NCBI GenBank assembly: GCA_024278935.1
Contig: JAJRSF010000053.1
Span: 94,950-158,949, forward strand
Length of the DNA: 64,000 bases
Direction of reading: 5' to 3'
Source: Candidatus Zixiibacteriota bacterium
Lineage (GTDB): Bacteria; Zixibacteria; MSB-5A5; GN15; FEB-12
The notes under the pieces are model-generated. The model was given only the letters and a program-made list of their open reading frames with translations, did not search any database and was not told the origin of the DNA. The stretch's first letter is position 1, and every line of letters begins with the position of its first letter. Of this stretch, positions 35,330-43,705 are shown one piece after another. The position numbers and the translations under genes were made by a program.

Positions 35330-35839
35330 CTACTTACCTTCTAAACTCTGGAAATTCTTAAACTGAGCAGAGTCAGCAAATGCTTCCGGGAATTTCAAAT
35401 AAGTCAGAATAGAATCTATCATGTGTACATGGTTCCGTTCTTCATCGGCGATCATGTTTAAAAGAAGACGCTGACTTTCGTTGTCTTCTGCGTTTGCTTT
35501 TTCACGATAGAAGGATTCTGCTTTTTCTTCGATTTCCAAAGCTTTTGTCCAGGTAGCTTCTTCATCTGCGCCAAAAGTTTTTTTGTCAGTAGACTTTGAC
35601 ATCTCGACAAAAATGTTCTGCACTTCTTTGAGTGATGATGCAGATGATGAGATTATAGTTTTCGCTTCATCGGTGTCGCCATCTTTTAACGCTTTGAAAA
35701 AGTTATAATGTTTTTCTTCTTCTTCAGCGAGTAAGATAAAGATTCTTTTTAAATCTCTGTCTTGGGTGTGACGGGCATGTTTTTCATAAAACGATTTCCC
35801 GTCGAGTTCCATTTTCATTGCAAATTCAATAATGTCCAT
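35330..35839 (-). CDS. Rubrerythrin-like ferritin-fold protein
   Basis: This 169-residue four-helix protein shows the ferritin-like motifs FAMKMELDGKSFYEKHA, LLAEEEEKHYNFFKAL, ALEIEEKAESFYREKA and MIADEERNHVHMIDSI, i.e. two ExxH diiron half-sites. There is no rubredoxin domain. The chosen ATG 35839 gives the conserved MDIIEFAMKMELDG start; the longer in-frame extension runs into the M29 gene. It is four bases after the aminopeptidase and shares its transcript. It is a distant paralogue of the protein at 31624-32145. Confidence 0.87.
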   Translation of the reverse strand: MDIIEFAMKMELDGKSFYEKHARHTQDRDLKRIFILLAEEEEKHYNFFKALKDGDTDEAKTIISSSASSLKEVQNIFVEMSKSTDKKTFGADEEATWTKALEIEEKAESFYREKANAEDNESQRLLLNMIADEERNHVHMIDSILTYLKFPEAFADSAQFKNFQSLEGK

Positions 35840-35843
35840 ATGC

Positions 35844-36980
35844 TTACATTCCTGAACCTTTGAGGTTTTCTTTTGAGAATGATTTTTCCATCTCAGCATC
35901 AGTAAAGACACCATCTTTGCGGATAAGTTTGTCATCAAAATAAATTTCACCACCACCGTAATCAGGGCGTTGGATTAAAACTAAATCCCAATGGATTGAT
36001 GAGTCGTTACCGTTTGGTGCTTCATCGTAACATTGTCCCGGAGTGAAGTGGAACGAGCCAGCGATTTTTTCATCAAAGAGTGTATCTTTCATAGGGTGTA
36101 AAATAAACGGGTTGACGCCGATTGCAAATTCGCCAACGTACCGTGAACCTTCGTCGGTATCAAAAATTTTGTTCAGCTTTTCAGTTTCACCGTCGCATGT
36201 TGCTTTGATGATTTTACCGTTTTCAAAAGTGAGGGAGATGTCGTTGAAGACTGTACCTTGGTATAATGATGGTGTGTTGTAAGTGATGATACCATTGATA
36301 GAGTCACGAACCGGAGCGGTGTATACTTCGCCATCAGGGATATTACGTTTTCCATCACATTTTATACAAGGGATGTCTTTTAGTGAAAATGTAAGGTCGG
36401 TGTTAGGAGCTTTGATATGTACTTTTTCAGTTGCTTCCATAAGAGCAAAAAGTTTGTCTTGCGCTTTGGACATTTTGGCATAATCAGCACAGCAAACATC
36501 AAAGTAGAAATCTTCAAATTTTTCCTGTGAAGTTTCAGCTAGTTGTGCCATGGCATTGTTTGGGTAGCGAAGTACGACCCAACGAGTGCGTTTCACACGT
36601 TCTTCTAAGTGAACTGGCTTGTAGAAAAGAGTATTTTGTTTGTCCATCTGTTCACGGGGGATATCTGACATATCAAATGGATTGTCGGAGCCACGAAGTC
36701 CGATGTAACAGTCAGCTTTTTCCATCAGTTTAAGATGCATTTCAGCTTGGGCTTTAAACTGGTCATCGGTGGCATTGGCGACCCAATGACGTAGGAGGGA
36801 TTCATCGTTGTAGTACCAAAACGTAGTGGCACCTTTTTGAGTAGCTAATTTGATAATTTGTTTCCCAAGTTCGAGAGTTTCTTTACCTTTGATTTCAAGA
36901 TAGAGATTTTCACCTTTTTGAATTTCAGTAGAGTATTCAATCAGTTGTTTGGCGAGTATTTCATTACGTTTATCAGGCAT
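35844..36980 (-). CDS. M29 family aminopeptidase (AmpS/PepS-like)
   Basis: This 378-residue thermophilic-aminopeptidase (M29) family member has NLYLEIKGKETLELGKQI-type N-terminal domain, GLRGSDNPFDMSDIP, and the metal-site region TCDGETEKLNKIFDTDEGSR, YVGEFAIGVNP, FDEKIAGSFHFTPGQCYDEA and SSIHWDLVLIQRP, with Glu, His and Asp ligands in the usual order. It removes N-terminal residues with a di-metal site. It is first gene of a two-gene operon with the rubrerythrin-like protein. Confidence 0.92.
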   Translation of the reverse strand: MPDKRNEILAKQLIEYSTEIQKGENLYLEIKGKETLELGKQIIKLATQKGATTFWYYNDESLLRHWVANATDDQFKAQAEMHLKLMEKADCYIGLRGSDNPFDMSDIPREQMDKQNTLFYKPVHLEERVKRTRWVVLRYPNNAMAQLAETSQEKFEDFYFDVCCADYAKMSKAQDKLFALMEATEKVHIKAPNTDLTFSLKDIPCIKCDGKRNIPDGEVYTAPVRDSINGIITYNTPSLYQGTVFNDISLTFENGKIIKATCDGETEKLNKIFDTDEGSRYVGEFAIGVNPFILHPMKDTLFDEKIAGSFHFTPGQCYDEAPNGNDSSIHWDLVLIQRPDYGGGEIYFDDKLIRKDGVFTDAEMEKSFSKENLKGSGM

Positions 36981-37111
36981 CGTTCAACTTTCGTTTATAG
37001 TTTTTATGTCTGGTTTGAAAATACAATAATTTTGAAAATAAATCAAGAAATAGCGATTTAATATTTTATAAATTACTCAACTTTTTAGAACTATTTCCAC
37101 CCGAACTTGTT

Positions 37112-37873
37112 ATGTTAGTTATGAATAACTTAAAATTACATATAGGTACGTCAGGATTTTCTTACGATGATTGGCTGGGGAATTTTTATCCGCAATTTTG
37201 TCCAAAACAAGATTTCTTGCAGTTTTATAGTTCAAAGTTTAAAGTCGTTGAAATTGATTCGACATATTATAAGATTCCATCAGAAAAGACAATTAAGAGA
37301 TGGTGCAAAGTAACGCCTGATAATTTTCTTTTTACGGCAAAATTTCCACGGATGGTGACGCATGAGGGAGATGTCGCTGTGAGAAAATCTACTGCTCTTG
37401 AATTTATTGAGAAGATGAAGCTGCTTGAAGATAAGTTGGCTGTACTATTGGTGCAGTTTCCATACTGTTTTAAGCCTTACCAGATTGATGTTTTGTTTAG
37501 GATATTTGATGTACTACCATCGGATATTCGGTTTGCTCTTGAGTTGCGAAATAAATGTTGGCTTGGGGTAGATAAATTGTTTGAACGTCTGAACCAGCAG
37601 AATATAGCCTTTTGTCATATAGATCATCCGTGGATGCCCAAGGTTGATATCCAGACGGCAGATTTTTCATATTTTAGGTTTTTAGGGGATAGGAAAAAGA
37701 TTCAGAATGACTTCAGCTTTGTCAGAAATGAACGAGAATCTGAATTAGCACACTGGCAACAGCTTATAACTAAAAGGCTACAGCTAGATCATGACTGTTT
37801 CGCCTTTTTTAATAACCATTATTCCGGGCATTCACCATCAACAGCTGTACAGTTTAAATCTCTGATGATTTGA
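37112..37873 (+). CDS. DUF72 family protein
   Basis: This 253-residue TIM-barrel-like protein of the DUF72/YecE family has LHIGTSGFSYDDWLGNFYP, FKVVEIDSTYYKIPSEKT, NFLFTAKFPRMVTHEG, LLVQFPYCFKP and FALELRNKCWL. The late segment YFRFLGDRK and DCFAFFNNHYSGHSP are also family-typical. The biochemical function is unknown. Either ATG 37112 or ATG 37121 could be used. It is a single gene flanked by an intergenic gap on each side. Confidence 0.9.
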   Translation: MLVMNNLKLHIGTSGFSYDDWLGNFYPQFCPKQDFLQFYSSKFKVVEIDSTYYKIPSEKTIKRWCKVTPDNFLFTAKFPRMVTHEGDVAVRKSTALEFIEKMKLLEDKLAVLLVQFPYCFKPYQIDVLFRIFDVLPSDIRFALELRNKCWLGVDKLFERLNQQNIAFCHIDHPWMPKVDIQTADFSYFRFLGDRKKIQNDFSFVRNERESELAHWQQLITKRLQLDHDCFAFFNNHYSGHSPSTAVQFKSLMI

Positions 37874-37918
37874 TCTAAAGAAAAACTTCAAGAGTAATCC
37901 GTAAGGTAATGAGGGGTA

Positions 37919-37938
37919 ACGTGTAAACTCTTACACGT
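37919..37938. promoter_or_regulatory. ACGTGTAA-ACTC-TTACACGT palindrome upstream of cheW
   Basis: A perfect 8-bp inverted repeat with a 4-base centre lies 145 bases before the cheW-like start codon and 46 bases after the DUF72 stop. With no T-run it is not a terminator. Symmetry and spacing would suit a dimeric repressor or activator site. No second copy was noticed in the window. Confidence 0.35.
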
Positions 37939-38082
37939 ATGAAGTTGTGTCTAATTATCAGTTTCTCTGATATTATAATAATCATTAAAAGATTAAGTAA
38001 AAATTCAATTTGTCGATATTAAAGTTAAGGTTAATTCCGAATTATAAATTGAAAATGAATTCTCTTAATAAAGGGCGTTATC

Positions 38083-38574
38083 ATGGATACTGCAGTAATA
38101 GAAAAAACTGAAGGAATACAGAGCGGTACAGTCGATGAGTTGTTACAACTCGTTTCATTTAATATCGGTACAGAAGAATTTGGTGTTGATATTTTAAAGG
38201 TACAAGAGATTAACCGTATGGTTGAAATCACTAAAGTTCCACAAGCACCTCACTATGTTGAAGGTGTTATAAATTTACGTGGAAAAGTTATTCCTATTGT
38301 AGATTTACGAAAACGATTTAATCTAGAACTAAAAGAATACGACAAAAATACTCGTATTGTTGTCGTTGACATAAATGGTAATATTTTGGGGATGGTTGTT
38401 GACTCTGTTTCTGAAGTTTTACGGTTACCTGCAAATACTATAGAACCACCACCTGAGATCGTAACTGGAATCAATTCAGAGTATATTAAAGGGGTGGCGA
38501 AGCTAGAAGATCGCCTTCTTATCTTCTTAGACCTTTCAAAGGTTATAGATGTAAGTGAGATGGCTGGTTTTTAG
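38083..38574 (+). CDS. CheW-like chemotaxis coupling protein
   Basis: This 163-residue single CheW domain runs LLQLVSFNIGTEEFGVDILKVQEINRM, TKVPQAPHYVEGVINLRGKVIPIVDLRKRF, GMVVDSVSEVLRLP and YIKGVAKLEDRLLIFLDLSKV, which includes the conserved N-L-R-G-x-V-I-P-x-V-D-L core that couples receptors to the CheA kinase. No cheA, receptor or flagellar gene is near, so it may serve a remote chemosensory array. A strong bidirectional terminator follows. Confidence 0.93.
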   Translation: MDTAVIEKTEGIQSGTVDELLQLVSFNIGTEEFGVDILKVQEINRMVEITKVPQAPHYVEGVINLRGKVIPIVDLRKRFNLELKEYDKNTRIVVVDINGNILGMVVDSVSEVLRLPANTIEPPPEIVTGINSEYIKGVAKLEDRLLIFLDLSKVIDVSEMAGF

Positions 38575-38595
38575 GGATAGGGAAATCCTAAGATT

Positions 38596-38629
38596 AAAAG
38601 CCGGCTCGGGGAGATGACCGGCTTTTTTT
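38596..38629. terminator. Bidirectional intrinsic terminator between cheW and the glycosyltransferase operon
   Basis: AAAAGCCGG and CCGGCTTTT pair over nine bases around a 13-base loop, with T-runs on both strands (TTTTTTT on plus, TTTT on minus). It serves the converging cheW and glycosyltransferase transcripts and touches the stop codon of the latter. Confidence 0.88.
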
Positions 38630-39263
38630 ATTGCATTTTTTTCACAATTTCAGGGTACGATTCTAAGTCTTCAGCATTGTCTAAATCTGAAAGAGTTTCA
38701 AGAAGCTTTACTTGTAAAGAAAATCTTTTGCAAACTTGTAAAGTCTCATCTAAAACTTTATCTGTTCCCCAAGTGATCTTTTTAAATAACTCGGTATACA
38801 TTTTTTTCATTCCGATAAGAAAATATCCACCATCGTCAGTTGGTCCTAAGACTATATCATGAGTCGTGAGATTTTTGAAAGCATCTTCGATAATATCTCG
38901 ATTTAAGTGTGGGATATCGGCGCCGATTAAAATTGCCTTCTCTGCATTTTGTGTAGAAAAAATATTTTGAAAAGCGTTCATCATTCGTTCGCCAAGATCG
39001 GTACCATCTTGTCTGTTGTAAAAAGCAAAAGAATCATAGAGAGTTTGAAATTCAGGTATTAACTTGGGAGGAGTGAGGAAACATCCCAGGCTAAATGAAT
39101 TTTTCTTAGACGGAATACAGTTATCGCACAGATTATCAAGAAGAAGTTTGTAGACCTCAAGAGCTTTTTCATTGCCGATTGATTTGGCAAGTCGAGTTTT
39201 TACTTTGGTAAGTTCGGGATGTTTAGCCATAACGGCAACGATATTAACGGGCGTATAATTCAT
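38628..39263 (-). CDS. TIGR04282/DUF2064 family glycosyltransferase
   Basis: This 211-residue GT-A-fold nucleotidyl/glycosyl-transferase-like protein has VAVMAKHPELTKVKTRLAKSIG, the DGTDLGERMMNAFQN motif, AILIGADIPHLNRDIIEDAF and LGPTDDGGYFLIGMKK. It belongs to the DUF2064 family (named transferase 1 of rSAM/selenodomain or arsenosugar clusters in public models). No arsenic or rSAM partner is here. It is last in the minus-strand glycosyltransferase operon, its start overlapping the preceding gene by 20 bases. Confidence 0.87.
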   Translation of the reverse strand: MNYTPVNIVAVMAKHPELTKVKTRLAKSIGNEKALEVYKLLLDNLCDNCIPSKKNSFSLGCFLTPPKLIPEFQTLYDSFAFYNRQDGTDLGERMMNAFQNIFSTQNAEKAILIGADIPHLNRDIIEDAFKNLTTHDIVLGPTDDGGYFLIGMKKMYTELFKKITWGTDKVLDETLQVCKRFSLQVKLLETLSDLDNAEDLESYPEIVKKMQ

Positions 39264-40711
39264 TTAATCCTTTTACAGAGAAGTAACAATATCCAAAAAA
39301 GAAAGTAGCCAAAAACGGGATAGTAAAGTAAAGATGCATATCATACGCAATAAGCAATGCGGTGAAAGAATAAAAAGCTAAAAAGAGTTCGATAAAAATT
39401 GTTTTATCCAACGTCGCAAAATAAGATTTTGGCATTGCTTGCGGGGATGCATCGGTAGAGCCAGATTTTGGCGTTCGAATAAATGCTGATTTCCGCATTA
39501 GCAAAGCCGAGAAAAAAGCACGGCTGTTGTTGACAGCTAATGCGATTCCAAGCGAGGTCAGCATAGGTAGGGTGAAAATATCTTTCCAATCTTTATGGGT
39601 GTTTCCATGTTTGTATGCATAGGAATAGAAGAGCGACATCGAACCGGTGCCTGCTATAAATATCGGAAAATCAATTAAGAACAATTTAAGCAAACCAGTT
39701 TCCAGTCGTATGTATAATGCAGGGACTAATAGCAAAGCGAGCATAAGCAAAGCGGGAGAAATAGATTTAGATGTAAGATGAAAAAATGTAGCGATTTTTA
39801 CTTTAGTCGATATCGATGATCTCATCACTTTCGGAAGAACTTTAATTGCTGTTTCAACAGCACCTTTTGCCCATCGGTATTGCTGTGATTTAAAAGCAGA
39901 TATGCGATTAGGAAGTTCAGTCGGTACGACATAACTGTTGTCGTAAATAAATTTCCATCCCTTGAGTTGGGCGCGAATTGATAAGTCGAGGTCTTCGGTG
40001 AGGGTATCAAATTCCCAACCGCCTGCGTCGATGATAGTTTTTTTTCGCCAGATGCCGGCGGTACCATTAAAGTTAAAAAGAAGTCCGCCAAAATAGCGTG
40101 CTTGTTGTTCTACTATAAAATGAGCATTCAAAAAAGTGTTTGGGCTCGACACAAAAATGATTCATTAGAATTTAAAAAGCTCCATCGTGTTTGCACCATC
40201 CCGATCTTGGAACTGTTAAAATATCTCATACTATACGAAAGAAAATCTGGGTTGGGAAGATTGTCGGCATCGAAAATTGCAATGTATTCTCCATGGGCAA
40301 CTAGTAATCCTTCTGCTAAAGCACCTGCCTTAAACCCGGTTCTAATTTCACGATGTATATAATTTATTTGCGGCACAGACTTGTCAGTTTTTTTAGTTTA
40401 GCGATACACTCTTTAATAAAGTCAGAAGTTTCGTCGGTGGAGTCATCCAAAATTTGAACCTCCAGTTTATCATGGGGCCAATCAAACGATGCGATAGTTT
40501 CGATAAGACGAGCGGCGACTATTTTTTCATTGTAAATCGGAAGCTGCACTGTTACATATGGAAATTCTGTTTTACCGATAGTGCCAGTTGGAACAGGTGG
40601 TTTCGAATCTTTATGTTTTATATAAATTAGAATCATCCAATACAAATGGATTCCATAAAAGGAAACATAAAATAAGAGGAAAAAATAGAAAATTATAAAA
40701 AGAGATTTCAA
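39244..40711 (-). pseudogene. Processive family-2 glycosyltransferase (cellulose/mannan synthase-like), two frameshifts
   Basis: Three frames (40711-40364, 40376-40128, 40152-39244) join into one protein of about 490 residues. It has an N-terminal membrane helix, TVQLPIYNEKIVAARLIE and VQILDDSTDETSDF (UDP-sugar site), IAIFDADNLPNPDFL (DxD), GGWEFDTLTEDLDLS (TED base), QQYRWAKGAVE (QxxRW) and C-terminal membrane helices. The breaks sit in homopolymers: T7 at 40388-40394 (A7 in the coding strand, A8 expected) and the A-run near 40130-40135 (six where seven are expected). Restoring one base at each gives seamless sequence. Sequencing error, true decay or -1 recoding are all possible. It overlaps both operon neighbours. 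Confidence 0.85.
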
Positions 40712-42030
40712 GATGTCTTCACTTTCTGTGGTTTTAAATATTTATAGATTTCAAATATAAGGAGAATGAAAAATGGGAGATAACTTATTACCGATAGAAT
40801 CGGCATTTGAGACCATTCCCCATTTTCATAATATCCTATCAAAACATGATACGAAAGCATACAGCTTCCTGAAAGGAGAATAAATGCGAGGCTTCGATAA
40901 TATATCATAAATGGTATAATCCATAAAAGGTACCAGTTGAAAATTGCCGGAGTTACGATAACATAAATTGCAAATATGAGAAAAGATTGAAGCATATAAT
41001 TATTCTTAAAACGTTTTAGCAGGAGCAGTGGGAAATAGGCAAGGAAGAAAATTGCGAAGCAAATGTAGCGGGCAGTCTCTTGGGTAAAGATAGATTTTAA
41101 AAGTAAAAATAATGAACCGTTGTATTGCCAACTATCTAAGTACACAAAGAGTGAGCCAAAGATATCTGCTCCTGAACTGACGATAAATGGAAGATACAAA
41201 AGAACTGCAGTTATTGTGAAGGTTAGAACAAATTTGAGTTTCTCTTTATTGCCAATGTAAAAGAAAATGAACGGAATAAAAAAGAGGATATAAAATTTTA
41301 CTAAAACACCTAAGGCAAGCAATATTGATAGAGCATAGATATGTTTTTTATAATTTTGGAGTAAAATCAGAGAACCGATTAACATTGGAAGTCCAAATAT
41401 GTCTAGGTGGTTTGAAAAGAGAAATTCAATTATTATGAGTGGCGAAAAAAGGTAGATTAAAAATGTCCAGTCGGGCAGTTTGAATCTTTTGACAAACAGA
41501 AACATGAGCCATAACGAAAGAAGTTCAAAGAAGAACGAGAGTATTTTGAATCCTGATAGTGAGTCTCCATCTATGAGATATGAAGCCGCAAATAAATATT
41601 GGCTGACCGGCGGGTAGATGGTGACATGCCAGGGGTGGTTTATCTTTGGGAATATGGTTGTGTCGGCGAGGGGAGTCGATGCCATGTCGCTTGGTGAAAT
41701 TATAAAGGGATTGTAATGATTTGCGATAAGCTTTCCCTCAAAGATATATCGGTAGACATCATCGGAGAGATACGAAGTTTCTGCTGAGAAAAAGGAAACC
41801 GAAGCACGTATGAGTAATCCTATAATTAAAAAGTATAAAAATAATTTTTTATGAGTGCGAAATGAGAAACTGATTTTTTTTGAGAGGTACAAAAAAAGCA
41901 GATACAAAACTAGAATAACTTGGGAGGTTATAAGAAACTTAACGATATCAGGTGATTCAGTTTGAGGGAAGATCATATACAAAAATAAAAATAAAATTGA
42001 AAGTGGTATTGTAATAAGAATTTGTTTCAT
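40708..42030 (-). CDS. GT-C-fold polytopic membrane glycosyltransferase
   Basis: This 440-residue protein has about 11-12 membrane helices and an early extracytoplasmic acidic loop, SYLSDDVYRYIFEGKLI, followed by NHYNPFIISP and HPWHVTIYPPVSQYLF. This is the layout of polyprenyl-phosphate-sugar-dependent GT-C enzymes (GT87/DUF2029 or alpha-mannosyltransferase-like). It probably transfers a sugar from a lipid carrier on the outer face of the inner membrane. It overlaps both neighbours by four bases, so it is translationally coupled to the DPM1-like GT2 upstream, which could make its lipid-linked donor. Confidence 0.8.
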   Translation of the reverse strand: MKQILITIPLSILFLFLYMIFPQTESPDIVKFLITSQVILVLYLLFLYLSKKISFSFRTHKKLFLYFLIIGLLIRASVSFFSAETSYLSDDVYRYIFEGKLIANHYNPFIISPSDMASTPLADTTIFPKINHPWHVTIYPPVSQYLFAASYLIDGDSLSGFKILSFFFELLSLWLMFLFVKRFKLPDWTFLIYLFSPLIIIEFLFSNHLDIFGLPMLIGSLILLQNYKKHIYALSILLALGVLVKFYILFFIPFIFFYIGNKEKLKFVLTFTITAVLLYLPFIVSSGADIFGSLFVYLDSWQYNGSLFLLLKSIFTQETARYICFAIFFLAYFPLLLLKRFKNNYMLQSFLIFAIYVIVTPAIFNWYLLWIIPFMIYYRSLAFILLSGSCMLSYHVLIGYYENGEWSQMPILSVISYLPFFILLIFEIYKYLKPQKVKTS

Positions 42031-42719
42031 CTTGTCAATAGCTCCCTAAAGATGAGATACAAAATTTTATTGCCTGCTTTCAGAGAACCTAAAAAAGTTC
42101 CTGATATTTTAGAAATTCCTATCCGCTGGCGATATGATACGGCAACTTCTGTGCAGGACATTTTCAGCTTGGCAGCTTTGATTTGCAGTTCTACTGTCCA
42201 TCCAAAATTTGTATCAGACATTTCAAGTTTATCAAATGCTGTCTGCGTTATAGCACGGAAAGGTCCTAAGTCGGTAAACTTTTCATTCCAAAAAAGAGCA
42301 ATCAATTTTGTAGAGAGCCAGTTCCCAAAACGAGCTACCGGGGGGAGAACCAATTTTGATTCTTCATTGAGCATACGAGATCCAATGACGACATCATGGT
42401 TGTGATATACGATTTGGTCTAAGAGCATACCCATCTCTTGTGGATGGTCAGAATAGTCACCATCGAGAAATACTATAATGTCATTGTTGTCATTAACTGC
42501 TTGGAGTCCTTTTAAGCATGTTGCTCCGTAACCTCGGGATGGTTCCGTTGTAATTGTTGCACCTGCTGATTTTGCGATTGCAATCGTTTTGTCAGTTGAT
42601 CCGTTGTCAGCGACTATCAACTGGTCAACATAACCTGGGACATCAGCCAAGACTTTTGCTATTGAGAGTTCTTCATTGAGAACCGGAATTATGACAGCTA
42701 TATTCTTGTTTTTATACAA
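42027..42719 (-). CDS. Family-2 glycosyltransferase (polyprenyl-phosphate sugar transferase type)
   Basis: This 230-residue soluble GT-A enzyme has VIIPVLNEELSIAKVL, QLIVADNGSTDKT, GATCLKGLQAVNDND, IIVFLDGDYSDHPQEM (DxD) and DLGPFRAITQTAFDKL. This resembles DPM1/UDP-glucose--dolichyl-phosphate transferases that load sugars on polyprenyl phosphate. It has no C-terminal membrane helices, so it would act peripherally. Its context, upstream of a GT-C membrane enzyme, supports a lipid-linked sugar route. Confidence 0.88.
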   Translation of the reverse strand: MYKNKNIAVIIPVLNEELSIAKVLADVPGYVDQLIVADNGSTDKTIAIAKSAGATITTEPSRGYGATCLKGLQAVNDNNDIIVFLDGDYSDHPQEMGMLLDQIVYHNHDVVIGSRMLNEESKLVLPPVARFGNWLSTKLIALFWNEKFTDLGPFRAITQTAFDKLEMSDTNFGWTVELQIKAAKLKMSCTEVAVSYRQRIGISKISGTFLGSLKAGNKILYLIFRELLTR

Positions 42720-42728
42720 GCTAAAGGG

Positions 42729-43532
42729 CTACCTTTCGATGTCATTTAATGACCAGTCATAAGGAGCAAAAGATATTTTCCAATTTTTATCTTTAGAAAA
42801 ATTTACTTTAAGCGAGTCGTCAATATAGGAATATGTGAAATTCAGAATTGCATTTTCGACATCAGTAGAACGTTGGAATTTAATTTCATTATGGTTGCGT
42901 ACAAAGTCTTCCCAGAACCATGAGAATATTTCAGTCGTTGTTATTGTGTTGTTGTCAAAATCTATCTGGTGCCTTGCTTGATTCTGTACAAATTGTGATG
43001 CGACAATGTCGAGCAAGCTATCGACTGTTTGCCCTGTGAACGGTTCGTTGTACAGAGGAGGACATCCTATCGAGGCACAGTTTACTCCGAAGTGTATACG
43101 GGCATCTTTGTATGTCGGGCGTAAAATTTTATGTTCAATAAAATCAAGAGTCAACTCTTGATCGGCGACATGCCATTTTGTCTTTTTCCAAACACCCTTA
43201 ATGTCTTGAATCGACTTGATAGGATAGTTGTCGATAATCGAGCGAAGAGTTATGCCGTTGTAGGCGTTGATCCAAAATGCCAACTGTTCGTTTGAGCTCA
43301 TTTTTTCAAGCTGATTTTTAGAAAGACCGGCAAGTTGGTTGATAAAGCTATCGAGATTTGCACGGTTTTCTTTGAGCTGAGCATAGTCAACTTTTTCTGC
43401 TTTTATATACGTATGTAAGACAGAACTATATTTCTGATATGACGGGTCGAATGTCTCTTTTGTAATTGAGCTATTTTGAGAGCATCCCAAAAAGAGCAAT
43501 AACGAAACTAATATTATAATCTGTTTTTTCAT
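42729..43532 (-). CDS. DUF547 lipoprotein
   Basis: This 267-residue protein has a signal peptide and lipobox (IILVSLLLFLGCSQ, Cys at about residue 17), so it is a predicted lipoprotein. The DUF547 domain has LAFWINAYNGITLRSII, DFIEHKILRP, RIHFGVNCASIGCPPLYNEPF and a conserved Cys/His set reminiscent of thiol-protease-like folds. The function is unknown. It is the first gene of the glycosyltransferase operon; the promoter should be in 43533-43705, divergent from the next gene. Confidence 0.87.
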   Translation of the reverse strand: MKKQIIILVSLLLFLGCSQNSSITKETFDPSYQKYSSVLHTYIKAEKVDYAQLKENRANLDSFINQLAGLSKNQLEKMSSNEQLAFWINAYNGITLRSIIDNYPIKSIQDIKGVWKKTKWHVADQELTLDFIEHKILRPTYKDARIHFGVNCASIGCPPLYNEPFTGQTVDSLLDIVASQFVQNQARHQIDFDNNTITTTEIFSWFWEDFVRNHNEIKFQRSTDVENAILNFTYSYIDDSLKVNFSKDKNWKISFAPYDWSLNDIER

Positions 43533-43705
43533 AAATTCCTCGATTGAATAATTGTTAGTGCATTAAAGTAGTTCTATTAATATGAAGTCGTCAACTAATA
43601 TTATGAACAGCGGTTTTCTGATTCGGTTCCAATTGATATGAAAAATAATTGTTGAGTGGAAATTAAATCTTTATAAAATAAGAAATAGGTTATATCTTCA
43701 AGCTA

